From NCBI RefSeq assembly GCF_000426845.1, contig NZ_AUGD01000024.1, positions 1 through 64,000 on the forward strand: a DNA stretch of 64,000 nt, in the 5' to 3' direction. The translations under genes were made by a program, and so were the position numbers. The notes beneath the pieces were generated by a model. The model searched no databases. It was not told where the DNA came from and was given only the letters and a program-made list of their open reading frames with translations. Position 1 is the first letter of the stretch. Each line of letters starts with the position of its first letter. The stretch is from Bradyrhizobium sp. in8p8 (lineage in GTDB: Bacteria > Pseudomonadota > Alphaproteobacteria > Rhizobiales > Xanthobacteraceae). Of the stretch, positions 8,765 to 16,889 are shown one piece after another.

Positions 8765-10648
8765 TTACACTTGCGCCTGGAGCAACGTGTTCATCATGCT
8801 CTGCACCACCGACATGACGTGGGCGTTGGCGGCATAGGCATTCTGAAGCTGGATCAGGTTCGACATCTCCGCGTCCAGGTTCACGCTGGAGGTCGAGTCG
8901 AACTTGGCCTGCAGCGTCGAGACCACGACGCTCTGGCCCTCCTGGAGCTGGGTCGACTGCGTCGCGGCGTTCGCCTGTACGCTGAGGAACTGCTGGAGAA
9001 AATTCGAAACGCTGCCGGTGAAGGGCTGGCTCGCCGAGCCGAGGCCGCTCTGTGGCGAATAGGAAAACACCGCATTGGTGAGCTGCGAGTAGAGATAGTC
9101 CGAACGCGTGGTGTCGCCTGCGGGCGTCACCGGCGAGGTGCTGTAGACCGACATCCGGGTCGGATCGGATACCAGCTGCGTGTTCACGGCGATGCGTCCG
9201 GCAAGCCCTGTCATCTGCGAGCCCGATGCCGTGAAAGCGCCGGTATAGAGCGCCTGGCCGCCGTCGGTGAACAGCGGCAGCTGCGGATTGCCCGAGGTCA
9301 GCGACGAGATCGTCTTTGTGGTCGAGGCCGAACTCACCTTGGCAAGGCCGGTATTGTCGTCGGTCAGCCGCAGCGTCGTGGCTGTCGCCGGGGACGGGGC
9401 GGCGGAGAACGACAGGTGCGTGCCTGACAACGCGGTGTTGAGCGCGGAGGCGATCGCGCCCATGCCGCCGGAGAAATTGACGCCGATCCGCATCGGGTTC
9501 GCATTGGTCGGGTTCTGAAGCGGCAGTGCGGCCGGGTCGGTCACGTTGACCAGCGTGATCTGACGCTGGGTATTGGTCGCCGTGTCCGTATAGGTGATGT
9601 TGACCGTGTTGCCCGGCAGCGCTCCGGCGAGCTCGAGATCGAACCCCGTAGGCGGACCGGACACCGTGCTGCCGGCCGTGGTCTTGTCGGATAGCGCGCT
9701 CGCCATCGTGGCGGCGAGCTCGTCGATCTGGTTCTGCGCCTGCACCAGGATCTGGTCGCGCAGCTTCAGGTCGGCCGCGATCTGGCCGGAAGAGACCACG
9801 TTGTTGGCGACAACGTCGACCTGCGAGCCGTTGGGCAGCTTGATATTGAACGCACCGACGCCGGACTTGGCGGGATCGATGTTGTAGAGCGAGGTTGCCG
9901 ACAGCGCGCCGGCGGAGGCAAAGGAGAATTCCGAGGCGAGCCCGGCGCCAACGAGCTGAATGCCGGTCGTGGTGTAGATGTTGGCCTGGTTCGAGCCGTC
10001 GGTGGTGACGCGGACGTCGACGTATTTCGACAGCGTGTTGATGGCCTGGTCGCGCTGGTCCATCAGCACGGCGGCCGAGGGATCGTTTGCAGACAGGCCC
10101 TGGAGCCTGGTGTTGATGTCGGCGATCTGCTTCATGGCCGCGTTGGCGGCTTGCGCCGAGTTGCCGAGGTCCTGCTCGACGTTGGAGCGCAGCGATTGGA
10201 TGCCCTTGGTGGTGACGTTGAGCTGCTGCGCCAGGGCCTGCGCCGCGCCGAGCGCCACCGTCTGCGCCGACGATGCGCCCGAACTGGTCGACAGCGCCTG
10301 AAGCGCCGTTGTGAACTTGTTCAGCGCGCTTTCGAGCGTGCCGGCATTGCCGGGCGTGCCATAGACATCCTGAAGCTGCTTCAGGATGTTGGCCATCTGG
10401 TCGGCGTAACCGCTACCGCCGATCTCGGTCCGAAGCTGGTTCAGCACGTAGGTGTCGAGCTGGCGGCTGACACCGGTCGTCATCGCCGTCGCGCCGAACT
10501 CGCCGGTCGTGACCTCGATCTGGTTCGGCGTCTGGACGACGTAACCCGGCGTCTGCGAGTTCGCGACGTTGGAGGAGACGATCGAGAGCGCGGCCTGGTT
10601 GGCACGCAGACCGCTCATCGCACTGGCGAGGGCTGAACTCAAACCCAT
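8765..10648 (-). CDS. flgK: Flagellar hook-associated protein FlgK (HAP1)
   Basis: This 627-residue axial protein has the rod-type N-terminus MGLSSALASAMSGLRANQAALSIVSSNVANSQTPGY and the matching C-terminal segment SSVNLDAEMSNLIQLQNAYAANAHVMSVVQSMMNTLL, both typical of FlgK. A long coiled-coil stretch (about 80-200) precedes a beta-rich variable centre. FlgK caps the completed hook outside the cell and starts the hook-filament junction. The gene lies 35 bp after flgE and 20 bp before flgL on the same strand, consistent with one operon. Confidence 0.95.
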   Translation of the reverse strand: MGLSSALASAMSGLRANQAALSIVSSNVANSQTPGYVVQTPNQIEVTTGEFGATAMTTGVSRQLDTYVLNQLRTEIGGSGYADQMANILKQLQDVYGTPGNAGTLESALNKFTTALQALSTSSGASSAQTVALGAAQALAQQLNVTTKGIQSLRSNVEQDLGNSAQAANAAMKQIADINTRLQGLSANDPSAAVLMDQRDQAINTLSKYVDVRVTTDGSNQANIYTTTGIQLVGAGLASEFSFASAGALSATSLYNIDPAKSGVGAFNIKLPNGSQVDVVANNVVSSGQIAADLKLRDQILVQAQNQIDELAATMASALSDKTTAGSTVSGPPTGFDLELAGALPGNTVNITYTDTATNTQRQITLVNVTDPAALPLQNPTNANPMRIGVNFSGGMGAIASALNTALSGTHLSFSAAPSPATATTLRLTDDNTGLAKVSSASTTKTISSLTSGNPQLPLFTDGGQALYTGAFTASGSQMTGLAGRIAVNTQLVSDPTRMSVYSTSPVTPAGDTTRSDYLYSQLTNAVFSYSPQSGLGSASQPFTGSVSNFLQQFLSVQANAATQSTQLQEGQSVVVSTLQAKFDSTSSVNLDAEMSNLIQLQNAYAANAHVMSVVQSMMNTLLQAQV

Positions 10649-10683
10649 ATCACTGACCCGCCTTTGGTTATGTCACGCGCCGA

Positions 10684-12936
10684 TCAGCGCAACACGTTCA
10701 AGAGATCCTGCACCATCGAATTCGCGGTCGTGATCACCTTGGTGTTGGCCGAATAGGCCTGCTGGGTCACGATCAGCTTGGTGAATTCGTCGGCGATGTC
10801 GGTGTTGGACCCCTCCAGGGACGAGCCGCTGATGGTCCCCGAGGCGCCGTCGATGGCGTCTCCCGACTGTTCGGTCGCGGCATAGGCGCCGCCGTCCATC
10901 GCCTTCAGATAGTTGGTGCCGTTGAAGTGCGAGAGCTGCACCTGGGCAAGGTTGAGGTTCTGGCCGTTGGAGAAAGTGCCGACCACGACGCCATTGTTGT
11001 TGACGGCGACCGAGCGAAGCTGACCGGCGGCATAGCCATTCTGGGTGATGGTGTTGATGGTCACCGCGCCGCTGGTGCTGGCATATTGCGTCAGCCCGCC
11101 GGAGGAGATGTTGAAGGCGACCGAGCCGAGCGACTGGCCGCTGACGGTGACGTTGTTGATGGTGATGCCCGAGCCGCTCGGCGACGTGAGCGAGCCGTCG
11201 GCGGCAAATGTGAAGGTCTGCCCGGTGTTGACCCAACCGACGGTCGTACCGGTTGCGTTCGGGTCGGTCTGGTAGAACAGGTTCCAGCTATCCGAATGAC
11301 CCGCGCCGAGCGAAGCGCTGTCGGTCTTGGCCCAGCGCAATTGCAGGTTCACCGGCGTACCGGCGGCGTTGTAGGCGGTCACCGCGCCGCCACTGATCGA
11401 TTCCTTGGTGAAAGTGGCGATGTCGTTGCCGATCACCCCGCCGGTGCCGGCCGTGCCGCCACCGTCGCGATTCCGGGTGATCGTCGAGGTGAAGCCAAGT
11501 GCCGAGAAGGCGGCGCTGTTGGAGCTGGAGACCGTCAGGTTCGAGACGGTGCCGGTGTTGAGGGTAATCACGCCGCCGCTGCTGACCGACGATCCCGACG
11601 CGCCGGAGAGCGCGTCGATCTTGCCGAGCAGGGTCGTGACGTTGTCCGTGACGTTGATCTGGTTCGGTCCCGAGGCACCCGAGTTCATGAAGGTCAGCGT
11701 CTGACCGTTGACGGTGATGGTATCGCCCGCGGAGAAGCCGGATGTGAGCACCTGTGCGCCGCCGGCGGTCGCGGTGCCGCTCAGCACAGTCGCGCCCGAG
11801 ATCGCTGGCGAGGACAGCACGTTGCCGCCGCGTGTCACGCTGCTGATGCCGAGCGCGGTGGCGGCCGTGCCGCTGCCGATTGCGACGTCAGTGCCGGTGC
11901 CGCTCGAGATCTGGATATTGCCGCTGACCGAGAGCGAAGCGGTGACGCCGGCGCCGCCGGCAGTCTGGATCGCATTCAGGATGTCGGCGACGGTCGCGGT
12001 CGTGCCTGCACCGAGACCGATCGTGGTGTTGCTGCCGACGGTCGAGACCGTGGTGCCGCCGTCGAACGTGATGGTGTTGCCGTTGATGGTCAGCGTCTGG
12101 CCGCTCAATGCGGTCAGAATGCTGGATGCGAGATGCGTGCCGGCGGCATTGTCAAGGGAAGTGGTTGTCGAAGCGACCGCCGACGAATTGTTCTGGAGCG
12201 CAACCGTGCCCGTCGCCGTCGTCGACGAATAGGCCGAGCGGATGTTGCCGGTTGCTGCCGCGCCTGACACCGTCGCGTTGGCATAGGGCGCCGGAGGCGT
12301 GCCGACCGGCAGCGGGTTCGCGGCGAAATCGGACGGGTTGAGCCCGCCGGCCGCCAGCAACGTGCCGGTCGACGCCGTGGTTTTCGCCACCGTGTTCGGC
12401 TGCGTCGGCAGGTTCGCCGCGTACTGGATGGAGGTGGTCGCCTGCGCCGGAATGAAGTTGTTCTGGAATTGCAGGACGTTCGCCACGCTGCCGGTCGGGT
12501 TGCCGGTCTTCGGATCGACCGTGACGCCCATCAGATAATAGCCGGCGCCGTTGACCAGATTGCCGTTGGCATTGAGCTGGAAGTCGCCGCGCCTCGTGTA
12601 GTAGGTCACCCCGGTGAACACGGGCACGTTGTCGACGACGCCGCTCGCCTTCTGGATCGAGAAGAAACCGTCGCCAGTGATCGCCATGTTGGTGGCGACG
12701 GTGGAGGACGAGATCGTGCCCTGCGTGGTGATGGTGGCCTTCGCGTTGGCCTGCACGCCGCCTGCGACCTGCTTGCTTGGGACCGACGAGTCGGGAATGA
12801 GGTCGACGAAGCTGGTACCGATGCCCTTGTAACCGGTGGTGGATGAGTTCGCGATGTTGCCTGAAATGTTCTGCAGCGCGAAGGACTGCGCCTGCAGGCC
12901 ACCCACCGAGGTGTTCATTGCATCGAAGATACCCAT
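10684..12936 (-). CDS. flgE: Flagellar hook protein FlgE
   Basis: The N-terminus MGIFDAMNTSVGGLQAQSFALQ with NISGNIANSSTTGYK, and the C-terminus SNTDIADEFTKLIVTQQAYSANTKVITTANSMVQDLLNVLR, are the hook-protein D0 signatures. The 750 residues greatly exceed the common 400-residue FlgE. The excess is two consecutive beta-rich inserts, about 265-385 (GQTLTINGNTITF) and 378-485 (AGDTITVNGQTLTF, LGFTST), the second closely matching FlgL. FlgE polymerises into the hook outside the cell. A sigma-54 type promoter lies about 65-80 bp upstream, so flgE is the promoter-proximal gene of flgEKL. Confidence 0.95.
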   Translation of the reverse strand: MGIFDAMNTSVGGLQAQSFALQNISGNIANSSTTGYKGIGTSFVDLIPDSSVPSKQVAGGVQANAKATITTQGTISSSTVATNMAITGDGFFSIQKASGVVDNVPVFTGVTYYTRRGDFQLNANGNLVNGAGYYLMGVTVDPKTGNPTGSVANVLQFQNNFIPAQATTSIQYAANLPTQPNTVAKTTASTGTLLAAGGLNPSDFAANPLPVGTPPAPYANATVSGAAATGNIRSAYSSTTATGTVALQNNSSAVASTTTSLDNAAGTHLASSILTALSGQTLTINGNTITFDGGTTVSTVGSNTTIGLGAGTTATVADILNAIQTAGGAGVTASLSVSGNIQISSGTGTDVAIGSGTAATALGISSVTRGGNVLSSPAISGATVLSGTATAGGAQVLTSGFSAGDTITVNGQTLTFMNSGASGPNQINVTDNVTTLLGKIDALSGASGSSVSSGGVITLNTGTVSNLTVSSSNSAAFSALGFTSTITRNRDGGGTAGTGGVIGNDIATFTKESISGGAVTAYNAAGTPVNLQLRWAKTDSASLGAGHSDSWNLFYQTDPNATGTTVGWVNTGQTFTFAADGSLTSPSGSGITINNVTVSGQSLGSVAFNISSGGLTQYASTSGAVTINTITQNGYAAGQLRSVAVNNNGVVVGTFSNGQNLNLAQVQLSHFNGTNYLKAMDGGAYAATEQSGDAIDGASGTISGSSLEGSNTDIADEFTKLIVTQQAYSANTKVITTANSMVQDLLNVLR

Positions 12937-12999
12937 AACTTTGTCTCCAAATCCGATCTCGGCGGCCGGTCGACCATGGCCGCAATCGGGAGAGACGTC

Positions 13000-13014
13000 G
13001 CAAGGCCTATGCCA
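13000..13014 (-). promoter_or_regulatory. Sigma-54 (-24/-12) promoter for flgE operon
   Basis: The minus strand reads TGGCATAGGCCTTGC, with the invariant GG and GC 12 bases apart and TTGC at -12; it agrees with the family consensus TGGCAC-N5-TTGC except for one or two positions. Transcription would start near 12988, giving a leader of about 50 bases before the flgE ATG. Hook genes of Caulobacter are read by RpoN with the activator FlbD, so the site fits the family. Confidence 0.8.
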
Positions 13015-13053
13015 ATGCGGGTATCTTCAAAAAATCAATGACTTAGATAGACA

Positions 13054-13095
13054 TGCCCCGGTCGGATGACCGGGGCACAATTGCCGGGCCGGCAA
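13054..13095. other. Pair of GC-rich hairpins between msrB and flgE
   Basis: TGCCCCGGTC and GACCGGGGCA (13054-13077, 4-base loop) form a perfect 10-bp stem, followed at 13081-13095 by the short palindrome TTGCCGGGCCGGCAA. The element lies 3' of msrB and upstream of the flgE promoter. There is no immediate T-run, so it is either a weak terminator for msrB or a repeat. Confidence 0.45.
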
Positions 13096-13216
13096 CAATT
13101 GCCGGGGCGTGATGTCATTCCGGGCGGTCCGAAGGACCGAGCTCAGGTGCGCACTTGCGCGCCTGAGAATCTCGACTCGGTGCCGGCGCATTGCTCCGCA
13201 ACGATCCAGGCAAAAC

Positions 13217-13729
13217 CTACGTCGCCGACGCCGCGGCCGGATGGAAGACCAGCCCGAAACCATCGATGCAGTAGCGCAAGCCGGTCGGCTTCGGGCCGTC
13301 ATCGAACACGTGGCCGAGATGGCCGCCGCAGCGCCGGCAATGCACCTCGGTGCGGACCATGCCGTAGGTACGATCCACGGTCTTGCCGACATTGCCTTCG
13401 ATCGGCGCATAGAAGCTCGGCCATCCCGTGCCGCTCTCGAACTTGGTCTCGGACGAAAACAGCGGCAGGTCGCAGCCGGCGCAGGCGAAGATGCCCTTGC
13501 GGTGCTCCTTCAAAAGCGGGCTGGAGCCGGGTCGCTCGGTGCCGTGATTGCGAAGTATCTCATATTGCTGCGGTGTGAGCTGGGCGCGCCACTCGGCCTC
13601 CGTCTTTGTGATCTCGAACTTTTGCGCGGCCTTCTCGCCAGCCTCGGCGGGGGACGCTCTCAGCCAGCGGAAGGCCGAAAGGCCGAGCAAGCCGGCGGCA
13701 GTCGTTAGCAGGATGCGGCGGTCAAACAT
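13217..13729 (-). CDS. msrB: Peptide-methionine (R)-S-oxide reductase MsrB, exported
   Basis: The enzyme reduces methionine-R-sulfoxide in proteins. The catalytic domain shows CAGCDLPLFSS and CRRCGGHLGHVF (the paired zinc cysteines), GTGWPSFY, and the catalytic-cysteine motif RYCID. The start chosen is ATG 13729 with GGAG about 10 bases ahead; an earlier ATG exists but would put 16 odd residues before a clear leader. The leader MFDRRILLTTAAGLLGLSAF has twin arginines and a hydrophobic core, ending near SPAEA, so export by Tat or Sec to the periplasm is likely. It stands alone, with no msrA nearby. Confidence 0.93.
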   Translation of the reverse strand: MFDRRILLTTAAGLLGLSAFRWLRASPAEAGEKAAQKFEITKTEAEWRAQLTPQQYEILRNHGTERPGSSPLLKEHRKGIFACAGCDLPLFSSETKFESGTGWPSFYAPIEGNVGKTVDRTYGMVRTEVHCRRCGGHLGHVFDDGPKPTGLRYCIDGFGLVFHPAAASAT

Positions 13730-13815
13730 CTCATTCTCCGTGCGCGGGCAGTCCACGCCCTGAGATACGGGCCTCAAGGCCCGACGTTACACCTCCGGCG
13801 GGATTTTTCGCAGGC

Positions 13816-15285
13816 TTATCGTGAGACGCCGGCGTCGTGGGAGACCGGTTCCATCGCCTGTTCTGCATCGTGGGCAGCAGGCGTCAACCGCGAGGTCGGC
13901 CGCGGCTCAACACCGGGTGGCGGGCGGCGCGGGCCGGTGCCGGCGGCGCGGTTGGCTTGGGCGAGCCGCGCCTCGCGGTCCCTGTCCCTGGCTCGCGCTC
14001 GCTCGCGGTAGCGGGCGAGCGAGCCTGTCGCGGCGGAACTCGCCCTGCCCCACATCCCGACCAATTGGCCCGCGACGCGCCCGGTTGCACCGCCCGCCCA
14101 GACCAGCTCGAATGGCGAGAACAATTTCCAGCGCTCGTCGCCCCATAGAATGCTGCGCGCGATCATCTGCCCGGCCATGGCGGAGGTGTTCATGCCTTGG
14201 CGGCCGAACCCGCTCACCACCCAAAGGCCTTTGCGCAGCTGACCGATCTGCGGCATTCCGTGAACGGTCTGGCCGGTGGCGCCGCCGAACATCTGGGTGA
14301 TCTCGACGTTGCCGAGCTCGGGAAAAATCGTGCGGATTCGCCGCCTCACGGCGCCGGCGAAGCGCTCGGGGCTTGCCGCCCAGGTCGTCTCCGGGCTCTC
14401 CCACAGCAGCCGGTCGCCTTCGACGATTCGGAAATGGTCGATGCCGTCAGAATCCATCACGGATCCTTTGAAGGCGATGACCTCATGCAGGCGCTCGCCG
14501 AGCGGCGCGGTGATGCCGGCATAGCGCCAGACCGGCAGCAGCGTCTCCGACAGGCGCTTCAACGGCGCACCGAGATGGACGTTGCCGGCGAGCACGATGT
14601 GGCTCGCGCGCAGCCGCGCCGAGGGCGTGACGATGCGCTTGCGGATGCCGGAATGATCGATGCTGACGACCGGAGTGTCCTCGAAGATGCGGGCGCCCGC
14701 CCGCCGCGCCAGCGCCGCAAGGCCGTGCACATATTTGCGGCCGTCGACCTGGAACGCTTTGGGATAATATACGCCGTGGAAGTAGCGATCGGTCTTGAGC
14801 ACGTCGCGGACGCGCTCGGCCTGCCAGCCCTCGACCTCGGTGTCGAAGTCCTCGTTCAGCATTTGCAAGCGGCTGATCAGCCGGTCGCCCGCATCAATGT
14901 TGGACACCTCCAGCACGCCGTCGCTGGGGCCGATCCCCGGCATGTTTTCTTCCGTGGCATTGGCCCGGACGAACTCGGCACCCTCCTTCGACAGCATCCA
15001 CAATTCGCGCGCATCCTCGAAGCCAATGCGCTCGATCAGGTCGGTGAGCGGCAATGCAAAGCCCGGCATCACCGTCCCGAGCTGGTTGCCGGAGGCGTTC
15101 CAACCGACCTGACGGCCCTCGAGCACCGCGACGCTGGCCCCGAGCCGGGCCGCTTCCAGCGCGATGGACAACCCGGCAAGGCCCGCACCGACGACGCAGA
15201 TGTCGGTGTCGAGATCGAATGACAGCCGCTCGCGATCGCGAAGGCCGGCGCCTTCCTGGGGCACGCTTGTGAAAGTCTCGCTCAT
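13816..15285 (-). CDS. FAD-dependent oxidoreductase, DAO family
   Basis: The 489-residue protein has a dinucleotide-binding start DICVVGAGLAGLSIALEAARLGA (about 29-51), an ENMPGIGPSDGVLEV region and a late GLWVVSGFGRQGMNTSAMAG segment closing the FAD site. This is the D-amino-acid oxidase/glycine oxidase (PuuB-like) architecture, which oxidises the C-N bond of amines or amino acids. The last 80 or so residues are Arg/Pro/Ala-rich and probably disordered, beyond the catalytic fold. It is divergent from the phosphatase gene at 15378 with a 92-bp shared control region. The substrate is unknown. Confidence 0.85.
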   Translation of the reverse strand: MSETFTSVPQEGAGLRDRERLSFDLDTDICVVGAGLAGLSIALEAARLGASVAVLEGRQVGWNASGNQLGTVMPGFALPLTDLIERIGFEDARELWMLSKEGAEFVRANATEENMPGIGPSDGVLEVSNIDAGDRLISRLQMLNEDFDTEVEGWQAERVRDVLKTDRYFHGVYYPKAFQVDGRKYVHGLAALARRAGARIFEDTPVVSIDHSGIRKRIVTPSARLRASHIVLAGNVHLGAPLKRLSETLLPVWRYAGITAPLGERLHEVIAFKGSVMDSDGIDHFRIVEGDRLLWESPETTWAASPERFAGAVRRRIRTIFPELGNVEITQMFGGATGQTVHGMPQIGQLRKGLWVVSGFGRQGMNTSAMAGQMIARSILWGDERWKLFSPFELVWAGGATGRVAGQLVGMWGRASSAATGSLARYRERARARDRDREARLAQANRAAGTGPRRPPPGVEPRPTSRLTPAAHDAEQAMEPVSHDAGVSR

Positions 15286-15377
15286 GTCGTTACTTAAGAT
15301 ACCAACTGGGCGCCTGTCACCTTGTCCTCAACGCGCGCCTGTAGATTATCCCGGACGGGGAACGATTCGAGAATGCC

Positions 15378-15914
15378 ATGCGCCGTTTGATGCTGCTGCG
15401 TCACGCCAAGACCGAGACCGACGCGCCGAGCGGCCGTGACCAGGACCGCCGCCTGGACGAACGCGGCCACAAGGATGCCGCACGGATCGGCGCCTGGATC
15501 GCCACCCATCCACCCTTTCCCGAGACCGTGCTGGTGTCGCATGCCGTGCGAGCCCGGCAGACCTGGGACATCGCCTGGGAGGCGATGAAGGACCGCGTCC
15601 CGGCGCCGCAGGTCGAGATCCTGCCGGAACTCTATGGCGCCGATCCTGCGGAGATCCTGGACACCATTCGCACTGCAACCGCGCCGGCCGACCCGAAGCA
15701 GTTGCTGCTGATCGGCCACAATCCCGGCATGCACGAGATCGCCCTGATGCTCACAGGCGGCGGCGATCCTGATGGCGCCAAGGCGCTCGGCGACAATCTG
15801 CCCACCGCGGGGCTTGCGATCTTCGACTTTGACGTCAAGGATTGGGCTGATGTGGCCTACCGCCGCGGCAGGCTGGTGCTGTTCGTCAGCCCCAAGCTGC
15901 TTCGATCGGGATGA
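15378..15914 (+). CDS. SixA-like histidine phosphatase
   Basis: This 178-residue member of the phosphoglycerate-mutase-like superfamily opens with the catalytic RHG-type motif as RHAK (MRRLMLLRHAKTETDAPSG). A SHAVRARQTWDIAWEAM segment and LLIGHNPGMHEIALML supply the second conserved Arg/His. Such short proteins resemble E. coli SixA, which dephosphorylates phosphohistidine proteins. It is followed 50 bp later by a universal stress protein gene on the same strand, so the two may be cotranscribed. Confidence 0.87.
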   Translation: MRRLMLLRHAKTETDAPSGRDQDRRLDERGHKDAARIGAWIATHPPFPETVLVSHAVRARQTWDIAWEAMKDRVPAPQVEILPELYGADPAEILDTIRTATAPADPKQLLLIGHNPGMHEIALMLTGGGDPDGAKALGDNLPTAGLAIFDFDVKDWADVAYRRGRLVLFVSPKLLRSG

Positions 15915-15964
15915 TCGCGCGACGTATCGCCAGGACGTACTGACCGAAAGATTTGGAGGCGCAG

Positions 15965-16390
15965 ATGTTCAAGTCCATCCTCGTGCCCATCGACCTCGCC
16001 GATACCGATCTGGCCAAGCCGGCGATCGCAACCGCGGCGACGTTGTCTCAGACCTGGAGCGGCACGGTGCGCCTGCTCAACGTGCTGCCGATGACGCCGG
16101 TGATGCTCGCCGAATACGTCCCGGCCGATTTCGACGAGCAGCAGCGCGAGACGTCGGAGGAGGCCCTCGCCATCGTCGCGCGCGAATCCGGCATCGACCC
16201 GGCGCGGATCTCCACGGTGGTACGCCAGGGCGGCATCTACCACGAGATCCTGGAGGAAGCCGCGCAGATGAAGGCCGACCTGATCGTCATGACCTCGCAC
16301 CGGCCGGCGATGCGCACTTATTTCCTCGGCTCCAACGCAGGGCACGTGGTGCGCTACGCCAAGTGCTCGGTGCTGGTGGTGAGGCACTGA
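15965..16390 (+). CDS. Universal stress protein (UspA family)
   Basis: The protein of 141 residues starts MFKSILVPIDLADTDLAKPAI and ends with the ATP-binding P-loop-like pattern of the family, FLGSNAGHVVRYAKCSVLVVRH (G-2X-G-9X-S/T form). ATG 15965 is chosen over a TTG four codons earlier because GGAGG sits 5 bases before the ATG and would overlap the TTG. USPs act in the cytoplasm in stress survival. Confidence 0.93.
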   Translation: MFKSILVPIDLADTDLAKPAIATAATLSQTWSGTVRLLNVLPMTPVMLAEYVPADFDEQQRETSEEALAIVARESGIDPARISTVVRQGGIYHEILEEAAQMKADLIVMTSHRPAMRTYFLGSNAGHVVRYAKCSVLVVRH

Positions 16391-16469
16391 GGGTTGCTGC
16401 CGCTGCCACGACGTCCGGAATCCCTCCGCGGAGAGATTCTGGATTGCTTCGGGACACGCGGGAGAGGCG

Positions 16470-16706
16470 TCACAAATACCGCGACAGCTCGTCCTTGAAC
16501 TGTCCGTACACCGCGTCCTCGATCTGACTGCGCGTGATGCCGATATCGCGCAGCGCGCGGTCGTCGAGTTCATTCAGCGTCTTGACGGCGGAGCGGCGCT
16601 CCAGGCGGTCGAACAGCGCAGAGACACCATGGGCGAGCGCACCAAGAAATCCGCCCGACGAGGATGGGCGTAAACTCCGCCCGGCAGTTTGCGAAATCGT
16701 GGTCAT
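16470..16706 (-). CDS. DUF1127 small protein
   Basis: This 78-residue protein ends with the DUF1127 motif LNELDDRALRDIGITRSQIEDAVYG, which is Arg-rich in the family and linked in other alphaproteobacteria to RNA turnover and phosphate or stress physiology. It lies divergent from a MocR-type regulator gene, which may control it. The N-terminal 30 residues are low complexity. Confidence 0.88.
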   Translation of the reverse strand: MTTISQTAGRSLRPSSSGGFLGALAHGVSALFDRLERRSAVKTLNELDDRALRDIGITRSQIEDAVYGQFKDELSRYL

Positions 16707-16889
16707 CTTTCTTCTCCGGCCTGTCGTCCCGCGCGACGAAGCTGCGCCGTTGGCGCGGACGCTGTCGGCGCCTGCACCTCATCTGCCGTCGGATTGCTCT
16801 CGCTCTCCTCGGCCAACCGCGGAACTTGATGGAACCTAAATGCTCCAGTACACTTCTCGGAGCAAGTAAAACATTGCTCTCGGTGCAAT

